From assembly GCA_937925715.1 (NCBI GenBank), contig CALAMG010000025.1, positions 3,653-67,652 of the forward strand: a stretch of DNA of 64,000 nt, read 5' to 3'. The position numbers and the translations under genes are program-made. The stretch comes from an uncultured Collinsella sp. (GTDB lineage Bacteria; Actinomycetota; Coriobacteriia; Coriobacteriales; Coriobacteriaceae). The notes beneath the pieces were generated by a model. It saw only the letters and a program-made list of their open reading frames with translations, was not told where the DNA came from and did no database searches. Position 1 is the stretch's first letter. Every line of letters starts with the position of its first letter. Shown here in pieces: positions 41,840 through 51,478 of this stretch.

Positions 41840-43290
41840 GTGCGTCGCATGCGGTTGTCTTGGACGGGGTTTCGTTCCGCTATCTCGACGAGGCGGAACT
41901 CGCCGCGCAAGAGCGGCCCGAAGAGAGCCCCGGAAGTTGCGTGCGCGGGGTGAAGCTCGATGTTCCTGCCGGCACGTGCACGGTTCTCTGCGGCCGGTCG
42001 GGCGACGGCAAATCGACCGTCCTACGCTTGATCGACGGCCTGGCGGGAACCTTCTTCCCGGGAGAGCGGAAGGGCGCTGTTCTTGTGGGAGGGGCGGACG
42101 TACTCGACATTTCGCCTCGGCAACGTACCGAAAGCATGGGCGTTGTCATGCAGGACCCAAGGAGCCAATTCTTCATGGGGACCGTCGCCGATGAGATAGC
42201 CTTCTCCCTCGAGAATCTGGGAATAGACCCTTCGACTACGGTTGAGAGGGTTCGGGAGGCGGCGAATCTTTGCGGAGTGGATGGCCTCCTTACTGAAAAA
42301 CTCACCGAGCTGTCAAGCGGGCAGAAGCAGCGCGTGGCGCTTGCCGCCGCTATAGCGTGCCGCCCGAGAATCCTCGTGCTCGATGAGCCCACGTCAAATC
42401 TCGATAGGGCGGGTTCGGAAGGGCTCGTCGGGATCCTGGCGCGCCTGAAGGAAGAAGGCGTTGCGATTGTTGTCTCGGAGCATCGGCTCCACCGATTCCT
42501 CCCAGTCGCCGACCAGTTCGTGTGCATGAGGTCGGGGCGCATTGCCGCCCGATGGAGCGCCAGAGAGTTTGCCACGCTTTCCAACGACGACGTTGCGGAG
42601 TTCGGTCTTAGGCATCCGGACATGAGGATTGACAAGCGCGACGAGCCGAAGGCCGATGTTCCCGCTTGGCGTTTGGAGGAAGCGACCTACGTCTACCCCT
42701 CCACCAAGCGCGGGATACGGCAGGTCAGTGCTGAGTTTCCTCTGGGAGCGGTCACGGTTGTGTGCGGCGGGAACGGAACGGGCAAGACGACCCTCGCAAA
42801 AGTCCTGGTAGGCGCGGCACGTGAGCAGAGGGGCTGCGTAATGAGGGAGGGGGTCCGGCTTTCCCCGAAGGAGAGGCGGCGCTTGAGCTACTTCGTGATG
42901 CAGGATGCCGACTACCAGCTCTATGCGGCGAGCGTTGCCGACGAGGTGGTTCTCGGGCGCAAGGTGGACGAGTCGCTCAGGAAAAGGGCGTGGGAGGCGC
43001 TAGAAGCGTTCGATCTCGCAGATCTTGCAGATCGTCATCCGGCGAGCCTTTCCGGCGGGCAGAAGCAGCGCGTGACTTTGGCTGCGGCGTACTGTTCGGA
43101 TGCGGAGCTCGTCGTTCTTGATGAGCCTACGAGCGGGCTGGACGGACGCGGCATGCAGGAAGTCGCGAAATGGTGCAGAAAGCTTGCTTCTGACGGCAAA
43201 GCGGTGGTCGTTATCACCCATGACGAAATGCTTGCGCGGCTGGCGGGCGACAGGGTTGTCGATCTGTCGGCTGCAGAGGAAGAAAGGTGA
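41836..43290 (+). CDS. Double ECF ATPase EcfA-like (module A)
   Basis: 484 residues from an ATGA overlap with EcfT. Two fused ABC ATPase domains: the first with Walker A G-R-S-G-D-G-K-S-T near 54, signature L-S-S-G-Q-K-Q-R and Walker B V-L-D-E-P-T-S-N; the second with G-G-N-G-T-G-K-T-T near 312, L-S-G-G-Q-K-Q-R and V-L-D-E-P-T-S-G. The double ATPase form is typical for this class of ECF module. Same organisation in modules B and C. Confidence 0.92.
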   Translation: MSASHAVVLDGVSFRYLDEAELAAQERPEESPGSCVRGVKLDVPAGTCTVLCGRSGDGKSTVLRLIDGLAGTFFPGERKGAVLVGGADVLDISPRQRTESMGVVMQDPRSQFFMGTVADEIAFSLENLGIDPSTTVERVREAANLCGVDGLLTEKLTELSSGQKQRVALAAAIACRPRILVLDEPTSNLDRAGSEGLVGILARLKEEGVAIVVSEHRLHRFLPVADQFVCMRSGRIAARWSAREFATLSNDDVAEFGLRHPDMRIDKRDEPKADVPAWRLEEATYVYPSTKRGIRQVSAEFPLGAVTVVCGGNGTGKTTLAKVLVGAAREQRGCVMREGVRLSPKERRRLSYFVMQDADYQLYAASVADEVVLGRKVDESLRKRAWEALEAFDLADLADRHPASLSGGQKQRVTLAAAYCSDAELVVLDEPTSGLDGRGMQEVAKWCRKLASDGKAVVVITHDEMLARLAGDRVVDLSAAEEER

Positions 43291-43296
43291 GGTCTC

Positions 43297-45072
43297 ATGG
43301 ACACCGTTGCTCCTGGGAACCGCGACGCGCGTCCGAGCGCGTTCGCGAAACTGTTTTATTTCATGCGGCCCGACAAGGGAAAAATGATCCTGTCTCTCGC
43401 GCTGGCGTGCATAGGAGAGGCGCTAGGCATGGTGCCCTATATCGTCGTGGGGCTGCTTGCTGCGGGGCTCGTGGAGAGTACTCTTACTTTGTCCATGGCG
43501 GCGTGGCTCTGTGTCGCCGCGGCGTTTGGGCAGGTTGCGAAGTTCTTTTTCACATGGCGCTCTTCGATGATGAGCCACGGCATCGCCTTCAAAGCCCTGC
43601 GCACCATGCGCGAGATGATGGCGGAGAAGATGGCGCGGGTTCCTATGGGGACGATCGTGGACACCCCCACGGGGACGTTCAAGAACCGCTTCATCGACAA
43701 CGTGAACCAGCTCGAAGACGCTATCGCGCATTTCATGCCTGAGCTTCCCAGCAACGTGTTCGCACCCGTGCTCGCGATGGCCATCGTGTTCGCGGTCGAT
43801 TGGCGCATGGGGCTGGCGGGTATCGCCACCATCCCGCTCGGCATCCTGTTCTACCTTGGCATGATGCGTGGATACAAAGAGAAGATGGCGCGCTACATCG
43901 CAAGCGAGCAGGCCATGAACGCCACGCTCGTCGAGTATGTCAACGGCATCCAGGTCATCAAGGCCTTCGGCAGGAGCGCGTCGTCGTACGGATCGTTTTC
44001 CCAGGCGGTGGCCGAATACCACGATTCGACCCTCGCCTGGTTTCGGCAAAGCTGGGTGTGGATGGCGCTTGTCAAAGCCGTTGTTCCCTGCACATTGCTG
44101 GTTTCGCTGCCTCTTGGGGTTTGGCTGCTTTCGACGGGGCAGCTCGGCCTTCCAGCATTCATGGTGTGCATCTCCATCCCGCTGGGATTCATCGGAGGCG
44201 TGCTCAAGTTCGCGCAGGCGGCCAGCCAGATTTCCCGCATGGACGCCTGTTTGAACGTGATCTGGGACTTCCTGGGGCTGCCTGAGCTGACCCGCCCGCA
44301 TGAGCGGGTCGAGCTGTCCGGGGACTCCTTCTCCTTCGAAAACGTGTCCTTCTCCTACCATGAGGGCGAAGAGGTGCTCCACGATGTGAGCTTCCAGACG
44401 AAGCCCGGCAGCATAACGGCGATCGTGGGGCCTTCGGGATCCGGCAAATCAACCGTCGCGAAGCTCATGGCAGGGTTTTGGGATGCGAGCGGCGGCGCGA
44501 TTCGTTACGGCGGGCACGACGTTCGCGACATTCCTTTCGGTCAGCTTATGGAGCATGTCGCGTACGTTGCCCAAGACACGTTCCTCTTCGATAGGACGAT
44601 AGCGGACAACATCCGAATGGGCAGGCAGGATGCTACGGATGCCGAGGTGGAGGAGGCCGCCCGGGCGGCGGGGGCGTACGAGTTCATCGAGCGCTTGCCC
44701 CAAGGCTTCGACACGCCGGCGGGTGAGGCTGGCGCGCGTCTCTCCGGCGGGGAGCGGCAGCGCATAACGATCGCGCGGGCGATGCTGAAAGACGCCGATG
44801 TGGTCATCCTGGACGAGGCGACGGCCTACGCCGATCCCGAGAACGAGGCGCTGGTGGAGCGCGCCATCAGCGAGCTTGTCGCAGGAAAGACGCTCGTGAC
44901 CATCGCCCATCGCCTGTCCACGATCACCGGCGCGGACCAGATCATCGTGATGGATGCGGGGCGCATTATCGCCCAGGGACGGCATGGGGATCTTCTGGCG
45001 TCCTGCCCGCTGTACGCGCGGATGTGGGCAGACCACGGGAATGCGGCCCCGGATACGAGCGAGGAGGCATAG
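43297..45072 (+). CDS. ABC exporter-fold half transporter 1 (module A)
   Basis: 591 residues: six-helix membrane domain (about 25-315), then an ATPase domain with Walker A G-P-S-G-S-G-K-S-T near 379, signature L-S-G-G-E-R-Q-R, Walker B V-V-I-L-D-E and H-loop I-A-H-R. The D-loop reads A-T-A-Y-A-D-P-E-N-E rather than S-A-L-D, a change also seen in one partner of B and C. The next gene begins directly after its stop. Type IV ABC pairs of the YbtP/YbtQ and IrtAB kind import siderophores despite the exporter fold; similar substrates are plausible here but direction is not fixed by sequence. Confidence 0.92.
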   Translation: MDTVAPGNRDARPSAFAKLFYFMRPDKGKMILSLALACIGEALGMVPYIVVGLLAAGLVESTLTLSMAAWLCVAAAFGQVAKFFFTWRSSMMSHGIAFKALRTMREMMAEKMARVPMGTIVDTPTGTFKNRFIDNVNQLEDAIAHFMPELPSNVFAPVLAMAIVFAVDWRMGLAGIATIPLGILFYLGMMRGYKEKMARYIASEQAMNATLVEYVNGIQVIKAFGRSASSYGSFSQAVAEYHDSTLAWFRQSWVWMALVKAVVPCTLLVSLPLGVWLLSTGQLGLPAFMVCISIPLGFIGGVLKFAQAASQISRMDACLNVIWDFLGLPELTRPHERVELSGDSFSFENVSFSYHEGEEVLHDVSFQTKPGSITAIVGPSGSGKSTVAKLMAGFWDASGGAIRYGGHDVRDIPFGQLMEHVAYVAQDTFLFDRTIADNIRMGRQDATDAEVEEAARAAGAYEFIERLPQGFDTPAGEAGARLSGGERQRITIARAMLKDADVVILDEATAYADPENEALVERAISELVAGKTLVTIAHRLSTITGADQIIVMDAGRIIAQGRHGDLLASCPLYARMWADHGNAAPDTSEEA

Positions 45073-46830
45073 ATGTTCGCGATCATGAAAAGGATTCTCA
45101 ACCTGGTTGGAAGCTTCTCGGCCTCATCGCGACGAAACCTCGTCTTGGGCATGGTGTGCAACGTTCTCAAGGCGTTTTTCATGGCGGGAATGCTCGGCGC
45201 GGTGTGGTGGGCGCTCGAGAACCGAAACCACCTGAGTGCCGAGGTGGCGCTTCAGTGCTTCGGCATGCTGCTTGCAAGCGTGGCCGGGCAGTTCGCGTTC
45301 CAATACCTCGTCGACATAATGATGGACGCGGAGGGCTTCCACGTGTTCCGCGATCTGCGCCTACGTGTGGGCGACCGTCTGAAGGGCGCTCCCATGGGGT
45401 ACTTCTCCGAGCAGCGCCTCTCCGCCATCACCACCACGCTCACCACCACCGTCCACCAGCTTGAGGAGTTCATGACCATCTGCCTGACTGGCCTTTCGGG
45501 CGGTGTCGCCATGGCGGTAATCATGAGCCTTTTCTTCCTGGCCTTCGCGCCGCCGGTCGCCTTCGTCACCTTCGCGGGCATCGCGGTGGGGCTCGCCGTT
45601 CTCGATTGGCTGCGGCGGCGCTCAACGTCGGTTACGCGCGAGATAACCGCCGCCCAGGAGAACATGGCCGATGCGGTGATCGAGTACGCCCGCGGGATGG
45701 CGGTTCTGCGCACGTTCGCCACGCCCGATGATGGCCTCGCGGCGGTCAAGGAGTCCTTCGAGCGCAAACGGCGGGCGGATTACGAGCAGGAGCAGGCAGC
45801 TCAAGGCATTTTGAAGCTGTATGCGCTCGTGTTCAACCTTGCCAGCTGCGGCGTTCTGTTCGCGGCGTGCGCGCTCTGCCTTTCGGGAGCGCTCTCTCTT
45901 TCTTGGGCGCTCACGCTCCTAGTTGCCGCGTTCATCATCTACGGCGAGCTCATTAGCGCGAACAACAGCGCGTTTCTCACCAAGAAGATCGAAGGGGAGC
46001 TCGACCGTATCGACGAGGTGTGCGCGGTGCCCGGGCAGAACACGACAGACAAGCCGCTTGCCGCCGATGGGTTTGACCTTGCGATGGAGGACGTCTCCTT
46101 CGGATACGGAGACGGACGGCGCGTCATCGACGGCGTGAGCCTGAGCATCCCCGAAGGTTCGACGTGCGCGCTCGTAGGGCCGAGCGGTTCGGGCAAAACC
46201 ACGCTGGTGAACCTTATCGCCCGCTTTTGGGATGTCGATGAGGGGCGTGTGACCATAGGCGGGGCTGACGTACGGTCGGGTACGGCCGAAAGCCTGCTCG
46301 AGAACGTCTCGATGGTATTCCAGAACGTGTACCTGTTCAACGACACTGTTGAGAACAACATCCGGTTCGGTAGACCCGACGCGACACATGAGGAGGTGAT
46401 AGCGGCCGCGAAGCGGGCACGCTGCCACGACTTCATCATGGAACTGCCCCTAGGCTATGACACGGTGCTCGAAGAAGGCGGGGCGAACCTTTCGGGCGGC
46501 GAGCGGCAGCGCGTCTCCATCGCACGCGCCATCATGAAGGACGCGCCCGTCGTCATTCTGGACGAGGCGACAAGCTCGGTGGATCCCGAAAACGAGCATC
46601 TGCTCATGGCTGCTATCTCTGAGCTCACGCGGGGCAAGACCCTCGTCACCATCGCTCATCGGCTGAACACGGTGCGCGACGCCGACCAGATACTTGTCGT
46701 CGATGAGGGGCGTATCGTCCAGCGCGGCACCCACGAGGAGCTGATGCGCGAGCCGGGGATCTACCGCCGCTTTATCGAAATGCGCCGCGAAGCAGCGGGT
46801 TGGCGGTTGGGAGGAGGCTCCATTGGGTAG
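45073..46830 (+). CDS. ABC exporter-fold half transporter 2 (module A)
   Basis: 585 residues, starting at the base after the previous stop. Six membrane helices, then Walker A G-P-S-G-S-G-K-T-T near 369, signature L-S-G-G-E-R-Q-R, Walker B V-V-I-L-D-E, D-loop S-S-V-D-P-E-N-E (closer to canonical than its partner) and H-loop I-A-H-R-L. It should pair with the preceding protein as a heterodimer. Confidence 0.92.
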   Translation: MFAIMKRILNLVGSFSASSRRNLVLGMVCNVLKAFFMAGMLGAVWWALENRNHLSAEVALQCFGMLLASVAGQFAFQYLVDIMMDAEGFHVFRDLRLRVGDRLKGAPMGYFSEQRLSAITTTLTTTVHQLEEFMTICLTGLSGGVAMAVIMSLFFLAFAPPVAFVTFAGIAVGLAVLDWLRRRSTSVTREITAAQENMADAVIEYARGMAVLRTFATPDDGLAAVKESFERKRRADYEQEQAAQGILKLYALVFNLASCGVLFAACALCLSGALSLSWALTLLVAAFIIYGELISANNSAFLTKKIEGELDRIDEVCAVPGQNTTDKPLAADGFDLAMEDVSFGYGDGRRVIDGVSLSIPEGSTCALVGPSGSGKTTLVNLIARFWDVDEGRVTIGGADVRSGTAESLLENVSMVFQNVYLFNDTVENNIRFGRPDATHEEVIAAAKRARCHDFIMELPLGYDTVLEEGGANLSGGERQRVSIARAIMKDAPVVILDEATSSVDPENEHLLMAAISELTRGKTLVTIAHRLNTVRDADQILVVDEGRIVQRGTHEELMREPGIYRRFIEMRREAAGWRLGGGSIG

Positions 46831-47200
46831 GCGTGATTCTTCGGATGACTATCTCAAGTCTATCCTCGTGATCCGACGCTTGCGCGGGTCATGTCGCAAC
46901 GTCGACATTGCGGAGCATATGGGCGTCACCAAGCCGAGCGTCACCAAGGCGCTCGGCAACCTGGCTCGCAAGGGCCTTGTTGAGGTGGTTGACCACGATG
47001 TTCGTCTAACCGCCACCGGTGAGCGCCTTGCCGAGGAGACGCTATCTAAACACCGCTTCTTCGAGGGGGCGCTCCTTGACGCCGGGGTGGATGCTGAAGT
47101 TGCCTCTAAAGAGGCATGCCGCATGGAGCACTGCATCTCCACAGATTCTTTCGAGAAACTCTCTTCCCATCTGGGGCAGATCCAGGATTCCCTTCGGTAA
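46823..47200 (+). CDS. DtxR-like metal-dependent regulator (module A)
   Basis: 125 residues from a TTG inside the end of the transporter gene, after GGAGGAGG. S-S-D-D-Y-L-K-S-I-L-V-I and V-D-I-A-E-H-M-G-V-T-K-P-S-V-T-K-A-L form the winged helix; K-E-A-C-R-M-E-H-C holds the DtxR-type Cys, Glu and His. Nearly the same as the regulators at 37913 and 55822. Probably senses Fe2+ or Mn2+ and feeds back on the module. Confidence 0.88.
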   Translation: MGRRDSSDDYLKSILVIRRLRGSCRNVDIAEHMGVTKPSVTKALGNLARKGLVEVVDHDVRLTATGERLAEETLSKHRFFEGALLDAGVDAEVASKEACRMEHCISTDSFEKLSSHLGQIQDSLR

Positions 47201-47544
47201 AGGGATTAGCATCGCCAAACGGCAGGCTTCATCGTCTTCGGCAATGCGGGAAATTCAGCGAAACCTTCCCGCCCGCGCGAGTTTGCGGAAACGACACCTC
47301 CAGGCTCTCCACCAGGGGTGTCCGTCATTCTTGAGTTTCGTTTTTCCGGGTGGGTTTCGTTTGAGTTTCGTCGATTTTCGACGGCACCTGCAAGCCTCCC
47401 GCCATCATTGCCTCTCGTCGGCTTGCAGGTTTTTCGGTTCGCGTCGGCTCCCTTCGGTTCCGTTCAAGTCGTTTCAGGCTCATTCGACCCATGCCCGTTT
47501 GCCATGGGGTGACAACCGACCATGCGTCTACCTGCGGAAACGAA

Positions 47545-47573
47545 AAGGCTCCTCGATTCTTTCGAGGAGCCTT
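47545..47573. terminator. 12-bp perfect hairpin near the right repeat
   Basis: AAGGCTCCTCGA (47545-47556) and TCGAGGAGCCTT (47562-47573) pair perfectly with a 5-base loop. Typical of a terminator at an element end, though no strong T-run follows (GTGAGTTTCT). Confidence 0.6.
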
Positions 47574-47694
47574 GTGAGTTTCTATCTGATTTCGGAATCA
47601 TGCGGTTTGCAGGTGCGGACGTTCTGAAATGTCGTCATCGGTCGCCATCGGAACCGCTAGAAACCGTATGAAAAACACGAACAAATGTTCTATT

Positions 47695-47880
47695 GCTATT
47701 CCCACTCGATAAAACAATAGTGTTTCATTTTTACGATTTTGTCCTCGTTTTATCCGTGGTTTTTTCTCGTTGTCAGCTGTATTCGGTTAGCCTCTCTCAG
47801 AGAAAACTCATCCCAAACTCAGCTCTTTTCATTTTGCCATTTCGTGAGTTTTACGCCTGAGTTTCGACGAAGGATGGATT
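47695..47880. repeat. Long direct repeat, right copy, with guaA-type attachment core
   Basis: CTATTCCCACTCGAT at 47696-47710 is identical to 23725-23739, and the next 170 bases align closely. The two cores are 23,971 bp apart in the same orientation. In an intact insertion such repeats would be attL and attR. Confidence 0.8.
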
Positions 47881-48103
47881 TGGTGCGCGGCCTGCGAAAA
47901 CCCGCTATCCCCGTTCGATTGAATCCTTTTCTTTCGAATGAAACACCCATCGAGAACGCGACTACGATAAGGGTTCTTGATGCCCTTCATTTCGAGTCGG
48001 CTTGCCAAGCATCATTCTGATCGAAACTCAAAGGGGGCAAGTTCGCTCTTCAGAAGGATTTCGCTGTCATTTCAGGGCAAACTCACGACGTCTCCGAAGA
48101 TAG

Positions 48104-49141
48104 CTAAGAATGAGATTCCGCCTCGCTGACGCAGGAGCGCCCGCTTGCGAGAACACCCAGTAATTTCGATTCCGGGTCGTCATCGAAAGCGACCTTCGCG
48201 ATCGATCTCCACTTGCGTGGGGGCATGCCGACCGATTTCGCGAAGAGGGCGGAAAAGCTTGTTGCTCGTGCATACCCGCAACGATGCGCTACCTCGTCTA
48301 TGCTCATATCATGGTCGGTGAGCAGTCTTTTCGCCAGCTCGATTCTTTCCGAGGAGACGAACTCGGTCACTGTCAATCCCGTCACCTGCTTGAATGTCTT
48401 CTTGAATTTGGTTGACCCCATGTTCGCGGCCTCGAGCAGATCCTTCTGCCTGATCGCACCGCCTAGGTTGTTCTCGATGTACGATACGGCTCTCGCGATC
48501 GAAAGGCGGTCCTGCTCGGCCACTCCCTCGCACAGGCTCTCTCCCATCCTGAGCAGCCTTGCCATCACCAAGTTCGCGATTCCGGAATACAGGAGGCTCG
48601 CTTCCGGCCCCGGGATCTCCCTTGGAGTTATCTCGCCGAGCATCTCCGCTATTTCCGGATCCCAGGAAGCCTGGTTCCTAAGACCCTTCAGGCTGGTCGC
48701 TAGCGGTTTTAGCGCCTTGTCGATTCTTTCCCCGAAGACGCTTTGACAGTATTCGTCGTAGTACTCGATCTCCGTGTAAGAGAATCTCGCTTCTTTTGGA
48801 AGCAGGATCGAGCTTGTCTTGGGCTTTGCTTCCAGAAAGGCGGAAACGCTTGATTGCGGCATGAGGCCATGTCTTTCGCGGCGGACGGCGAAATAACCGC
48901 CAGAATCGAAACAGAAGGGCAGGGGTTCTTTCAAAGTGAAATCGCAGCAGACGACGGAGAAGAACCGCCGCGCCTCCCACGCCCAGTACCACCCCTCGCA
49001 TCGGCATCCGTCGCCTTCGAAGAGGGCTCCCTCGCCGTTCCAACCGTCCGCCAAGACGAGGCCGATTGGCTCAAGCGAGGCCGCAAAGGTCTCCGCCGCG
49101 GCTTGGGCGGCGTGGGAGAACATCGTTTCCCTGTCGTACAT
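48104..49141 (-). CDS. AraC family regulator of module B
   Basis: 345 residues. The C-terminal domain has I-R-Q-K-D-L-L-E-A-A-N-M-G-S-T-K-F-K-K-T-F-K and I-D-E-V-A-H-R-C-G-Y-A-R-A-T-S-F-S-A-L-F-A-K, ending G-M-P-P-R-K-W. The N-terminal half is a sensor domain of the type seen in the other AraC proteins here, with a C-R-C-E-G-W segment. Divergent from the module B ECF genes with a GTTA...TAAC-type element between them. Confidence 0.9.
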   Translation of the reverse strand: MYDRETMFSHAAQAAAETFAASLEPIGLVLADGWNGEGALFEGDGCRCEGWYWAWEARRFFSVVCCDFTLKEPLPFCFDSGGYFAVRRERHGLMPQSSVSAFLEAKPKTSSILLPKEARFSYTEIEYYDEYCQSVFGERIDKALKPLATSLKGLRNQASWDPEIAEMLGEITPREIPGPEASLLYSGIANLVMARLLRMGESLCEGVAEQDRLSIARAVSYIENNLGGAIRQKDLLEAANMGSTKFKKTFKQVTGLTVTEFVSSERIELAKRLLTDHDMSIDEVAHRCGYARATSFSALFAKSVGMPPRKWRSIAKVAFDDDPESKLLGVLASGRSCVSEAESHS

Positions 49142-49218
49142 CTTCCGATCCTTTTATTCGCGTTCGGACGCAATTCTTGCGCGCTCGGACTTTTCCCTCC
49201 AGGTGCAACCTGATTCAT

Positions 49219-49234
49219 ATTAACCAAGGCTAAC
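49219..49234. promoter_or_regulatory. GTTA...TAAC element (copy 4)
   Basis: ATTAACCAAGGCTAAC lies between the module B AraC and EcfT genes, 78 bases from the AraC start and 44 from EcfT. Confidence 0.45.
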
Positions 49235-49277
49235 ATTTCTTTGTCAATTATAGCGATAAAAGAAAGGCTCTCTGGTT

Positions 49278-50016
49278 TTGCGAAGAAGAACACGGAAAAC
49301 ACTCGCGGAGGACATCGATGTCAGAACGAAGGTGGCCATGCTCGTCGTGCTCATAGCGACCGGGGCTATCGTGAAGGATTACGTTCTGGGCTCGGTCCTC
49401 TTTGCCGTCGTCGTCCTCCTCTCCTTCGCAATCGGGCGCGGAAGGATGGCGGCTTCTTTCTCTTTCGCCTATCTCTTTCTCATGGGCATCTTCTGGGTCA
49501 CGACGATGCTTCCGCCGAACGCCGCCGGAGCCCTCGGCTCGTTCGCCCTGGCCTGCCGCACCTGCATGCCCATCTGCCTGTTCGCGGCGGTCTTCGCGAC
49601 TACCACCAAGATCGGCGACCTCACGGCCGCCCTCTACGGGATGAGGCTGCCGAAGACGGTTGTCGTTCCGCTGGTGATAGCGGTGCGGTTCTTTCCGACG
49701 CTCAAGGAGGAGTCTTCTGCCGTAGCGGACGCGATGAGGGTGAGGGGGGCTCGCCCTTTCGCTTAAGAATCTCGTTTCGAAGCCGGCGCTGATGTTCGAA
49801 TCCGCGGTCGTGCCCGTGATGCTGCGCTGCGCCAAGATCGCAGACGAGCTCGCTGCTGCGGCGGTTGCGCGCGGCATCGACCGGCCCGGGAGGAAGACCT
49901 CCTACAACGCGCCCCGGTTCGGACGGGTCGATTTCCTGTCGCTCGCGTTCCTCGTTATCTGCTGCTCGCTTCTCGTAGCCGTGAAGGTCAATCAGGGGAT
50001 CGGAGGCCTGCTGTGA
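49278..50016 (+). pseudogene. EcfT membrane subunit with frameshift in a G6 run (module B)
   Basis: The first frame (49278-49766) gives the membrane helices and reaches the R-V-R-G coupling motif, then ends in a TAA. Removing one G from GGGGGG at 49744-49749 restores a continuous frame: M-R-V-R-G-L-A-L-S-L-K-N-L-V-S-K-P-A-L-M-F, then V-V-P-V-M and on to the stop at 50016, which overlaps the ATPase start by 4 bases. So the gene is whole apart from a one-base gain. It may be truly broken, phase-variable, or a homopolymer error. The start is a TTG. Confidence 0.85.
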
Positions 50017-51428
50017 CGAAAAACGCCGTCGAGCTCAGAAGCGTCTCCTTCACCTATGCGGGGTTCGATGCCCCGGCGGTCGACGACGTGAGCCTTGCCG
50101 TCGCACCGGGCGAATGCATCGTTCTTTGCGGGGAGTCTGGCTGCGGAAAGACCACCGCGACCCGGATCGTCAACGGGCTGGCGGGAGGGTTCTACGAGGG
50201 CAGCCGGACGGGGGAGATCCTTGTAGCAAGCAGGGACATCGACGACCTGGAGGATTGGGAGCTCTCGTCTTTGACGGGCAGCGTTTTCCAGAATCCCCGC
50301 ACCCAGTTCTTCAACCTCGACACGACCGGCGAGATTGCGTTTGGCATGGAGAACCTCGGCGTTCCCAGGAAGGAGATGCACAGGCGCGTGCGCGACGTCG
50401 TGCGCGAGCTCGGCATAGAGTGCCTGATGGGCAGAGGCATCTTCGAGCTCTCCGGGGGCCAGATGCAATCGGTGGCCTTCGCGAGCGCATGGGCCTGCAA
50501 GCCGAGCGTCTACGTCCTCGACGAGCCTTCGAGCAATCTGGACCCTCCCTCCATGGAGAAGCTCGCCTCCTTCATCTCGAAAGCCAAGTCGAGCGGGTCT
50601 GCCGTGATCATCGCCGAGCACAGGCTCTCCTACCTCGCGAGCGTCGCCGACCGGTACTTGCTCTTCGAAGGCGGTTCCGTCGCCGCCGAATGGGACGCGC
50701 AGCGATTCCTGGGGCTGTCCGACGCGGAGCGAGAGTCCTGCGGGCTCAGATCCTCCGAGCCGCCGAAGCTCGCCGACCTGATGCAGCGCCTTTCCCGTCC
50801 CGCCTCCGCCTTTCCCGCCGTCGAGGCGAGGGGAATCTATGCGGGGTACGAGAGGGGTGTGCCGGTCCTCGAGGGGATTACCGTCTCGTTCGACCCCGGG
50901 AGGGTCGTCGGCGTGGTCGGGCGAAACGGGGCAGGCAAGTCAACCCTGCTCAAGTGCCTGGCGGGGATCAAGAAAGAAGAGCTCGGGCATGTCCGGTTCC
51001 AAGGCTCGGTAGTCCCTCCCAAGAGAAGACCCAATCATGCGTTTCTGGTCATGCAAGACCCCGACTACCAGCTCTTTCGCCCGAGCGTGCGCGACGAGTT
51101 GGCATCCGCGGCCCCGTCTCCTTCCGACGTCGACGAACTTCGTCTCGAAGCGGTCCTGGAGGAGTTCGGCCTGGGAGATGTCGCCGACCGCCATCCCGCA
51201 TCGCTCTCGGGAGGGCAGAAGCAGCGGTGCGTCTGCGCCATCGCGTCGGAATCGGGAGCGCAGGCGCTTCTCCTCGACGAGCCCACGAGCGGCCTGGACT
51301 TCCGGAACATGGAGCGCCTCGCGCTCATCTTGCGCGAAGAGGCGTCTCGCGGGAAGACGGTGGCGGTCGTCAGCCACGACACGGAGTTCCTGTCTAAGGC
51401 CTGCGACCAGATCGTGCTCATCGAGTGA
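50013..51428 (+). CDS. Double ECF ATPase EcfA-like (module B)
   Basis: 471 residues from a GTG overlapping EcfT. First ATPase: G-E-S-G-C-G-K-T-T near 46, signature L-S-G-G-Q-M-Q-S, Walker B V-L-D-E-P-S-S-N. Second: G-R-N-G-A-G-K-S-T near 306, L-S-G-G-Q-K-Q-R, L-L-D-E-P-T-S-G. The EcfS gene follows with a 4-base frame overlap or a short gap depending on its start. Confidence 0.92.
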   Translation: MTKNAVELRSVSFTYAGFDAPAVDDVSLAVAPGECIVLCGESGCGKTTATRIVNGLAGGFYEGSRTGEILVASRDIDDLEDWELSSLTGSVFQNPRTQFFNLDTTGEIAFGMENLGVPRKEMHRRVRDVVRELGIECLMGRGIFELSGGQMQSVAFASAWACKPSVYVLDEPSSNLDPPSMEKLASFISKAKSSGSAVIIAEHRLSYLASVADRYLLFEGGSVAAEWDAQRFLGLSDAERESCGLRSSEPPKLADLMQRLSRPASAFPAVEARGIYAGYERGVPVLEGITVSFDPGRVVGVVGRNGAGKSTLLKCLAGIKKEELGHVRFQGSVVPPKRRPNHAFLVMQDPDYQLFRPSVRDELASAAPSPSDVDELRLEAVLEEFGLGDVADRHPASLSGGQKQRCVCAIASESGAQALLLDEPTSGLDFRNMERLALILREEASRGKTVAVVSHDTEFLSKACDQIVLIE

Positions 51429-51478
51429 GCCGGCCTGCAAAGACTGAGAAGGATTCCTATGAAAGAAAGGATTTGGAA

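Larger units (their letters stand above)
47201..48103. other. Gene-free stretch containing a terminator and the right repeat
   Basis: About 900 bases. It holds repeated GAGTTTCGT-like strings near 47333-47371, the hairpin at 47545-47573, and the right copy of the long direct repeat. No gene is supported; the DNA resembles the non-coding end of an integrated element. Confidence 0.6.
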
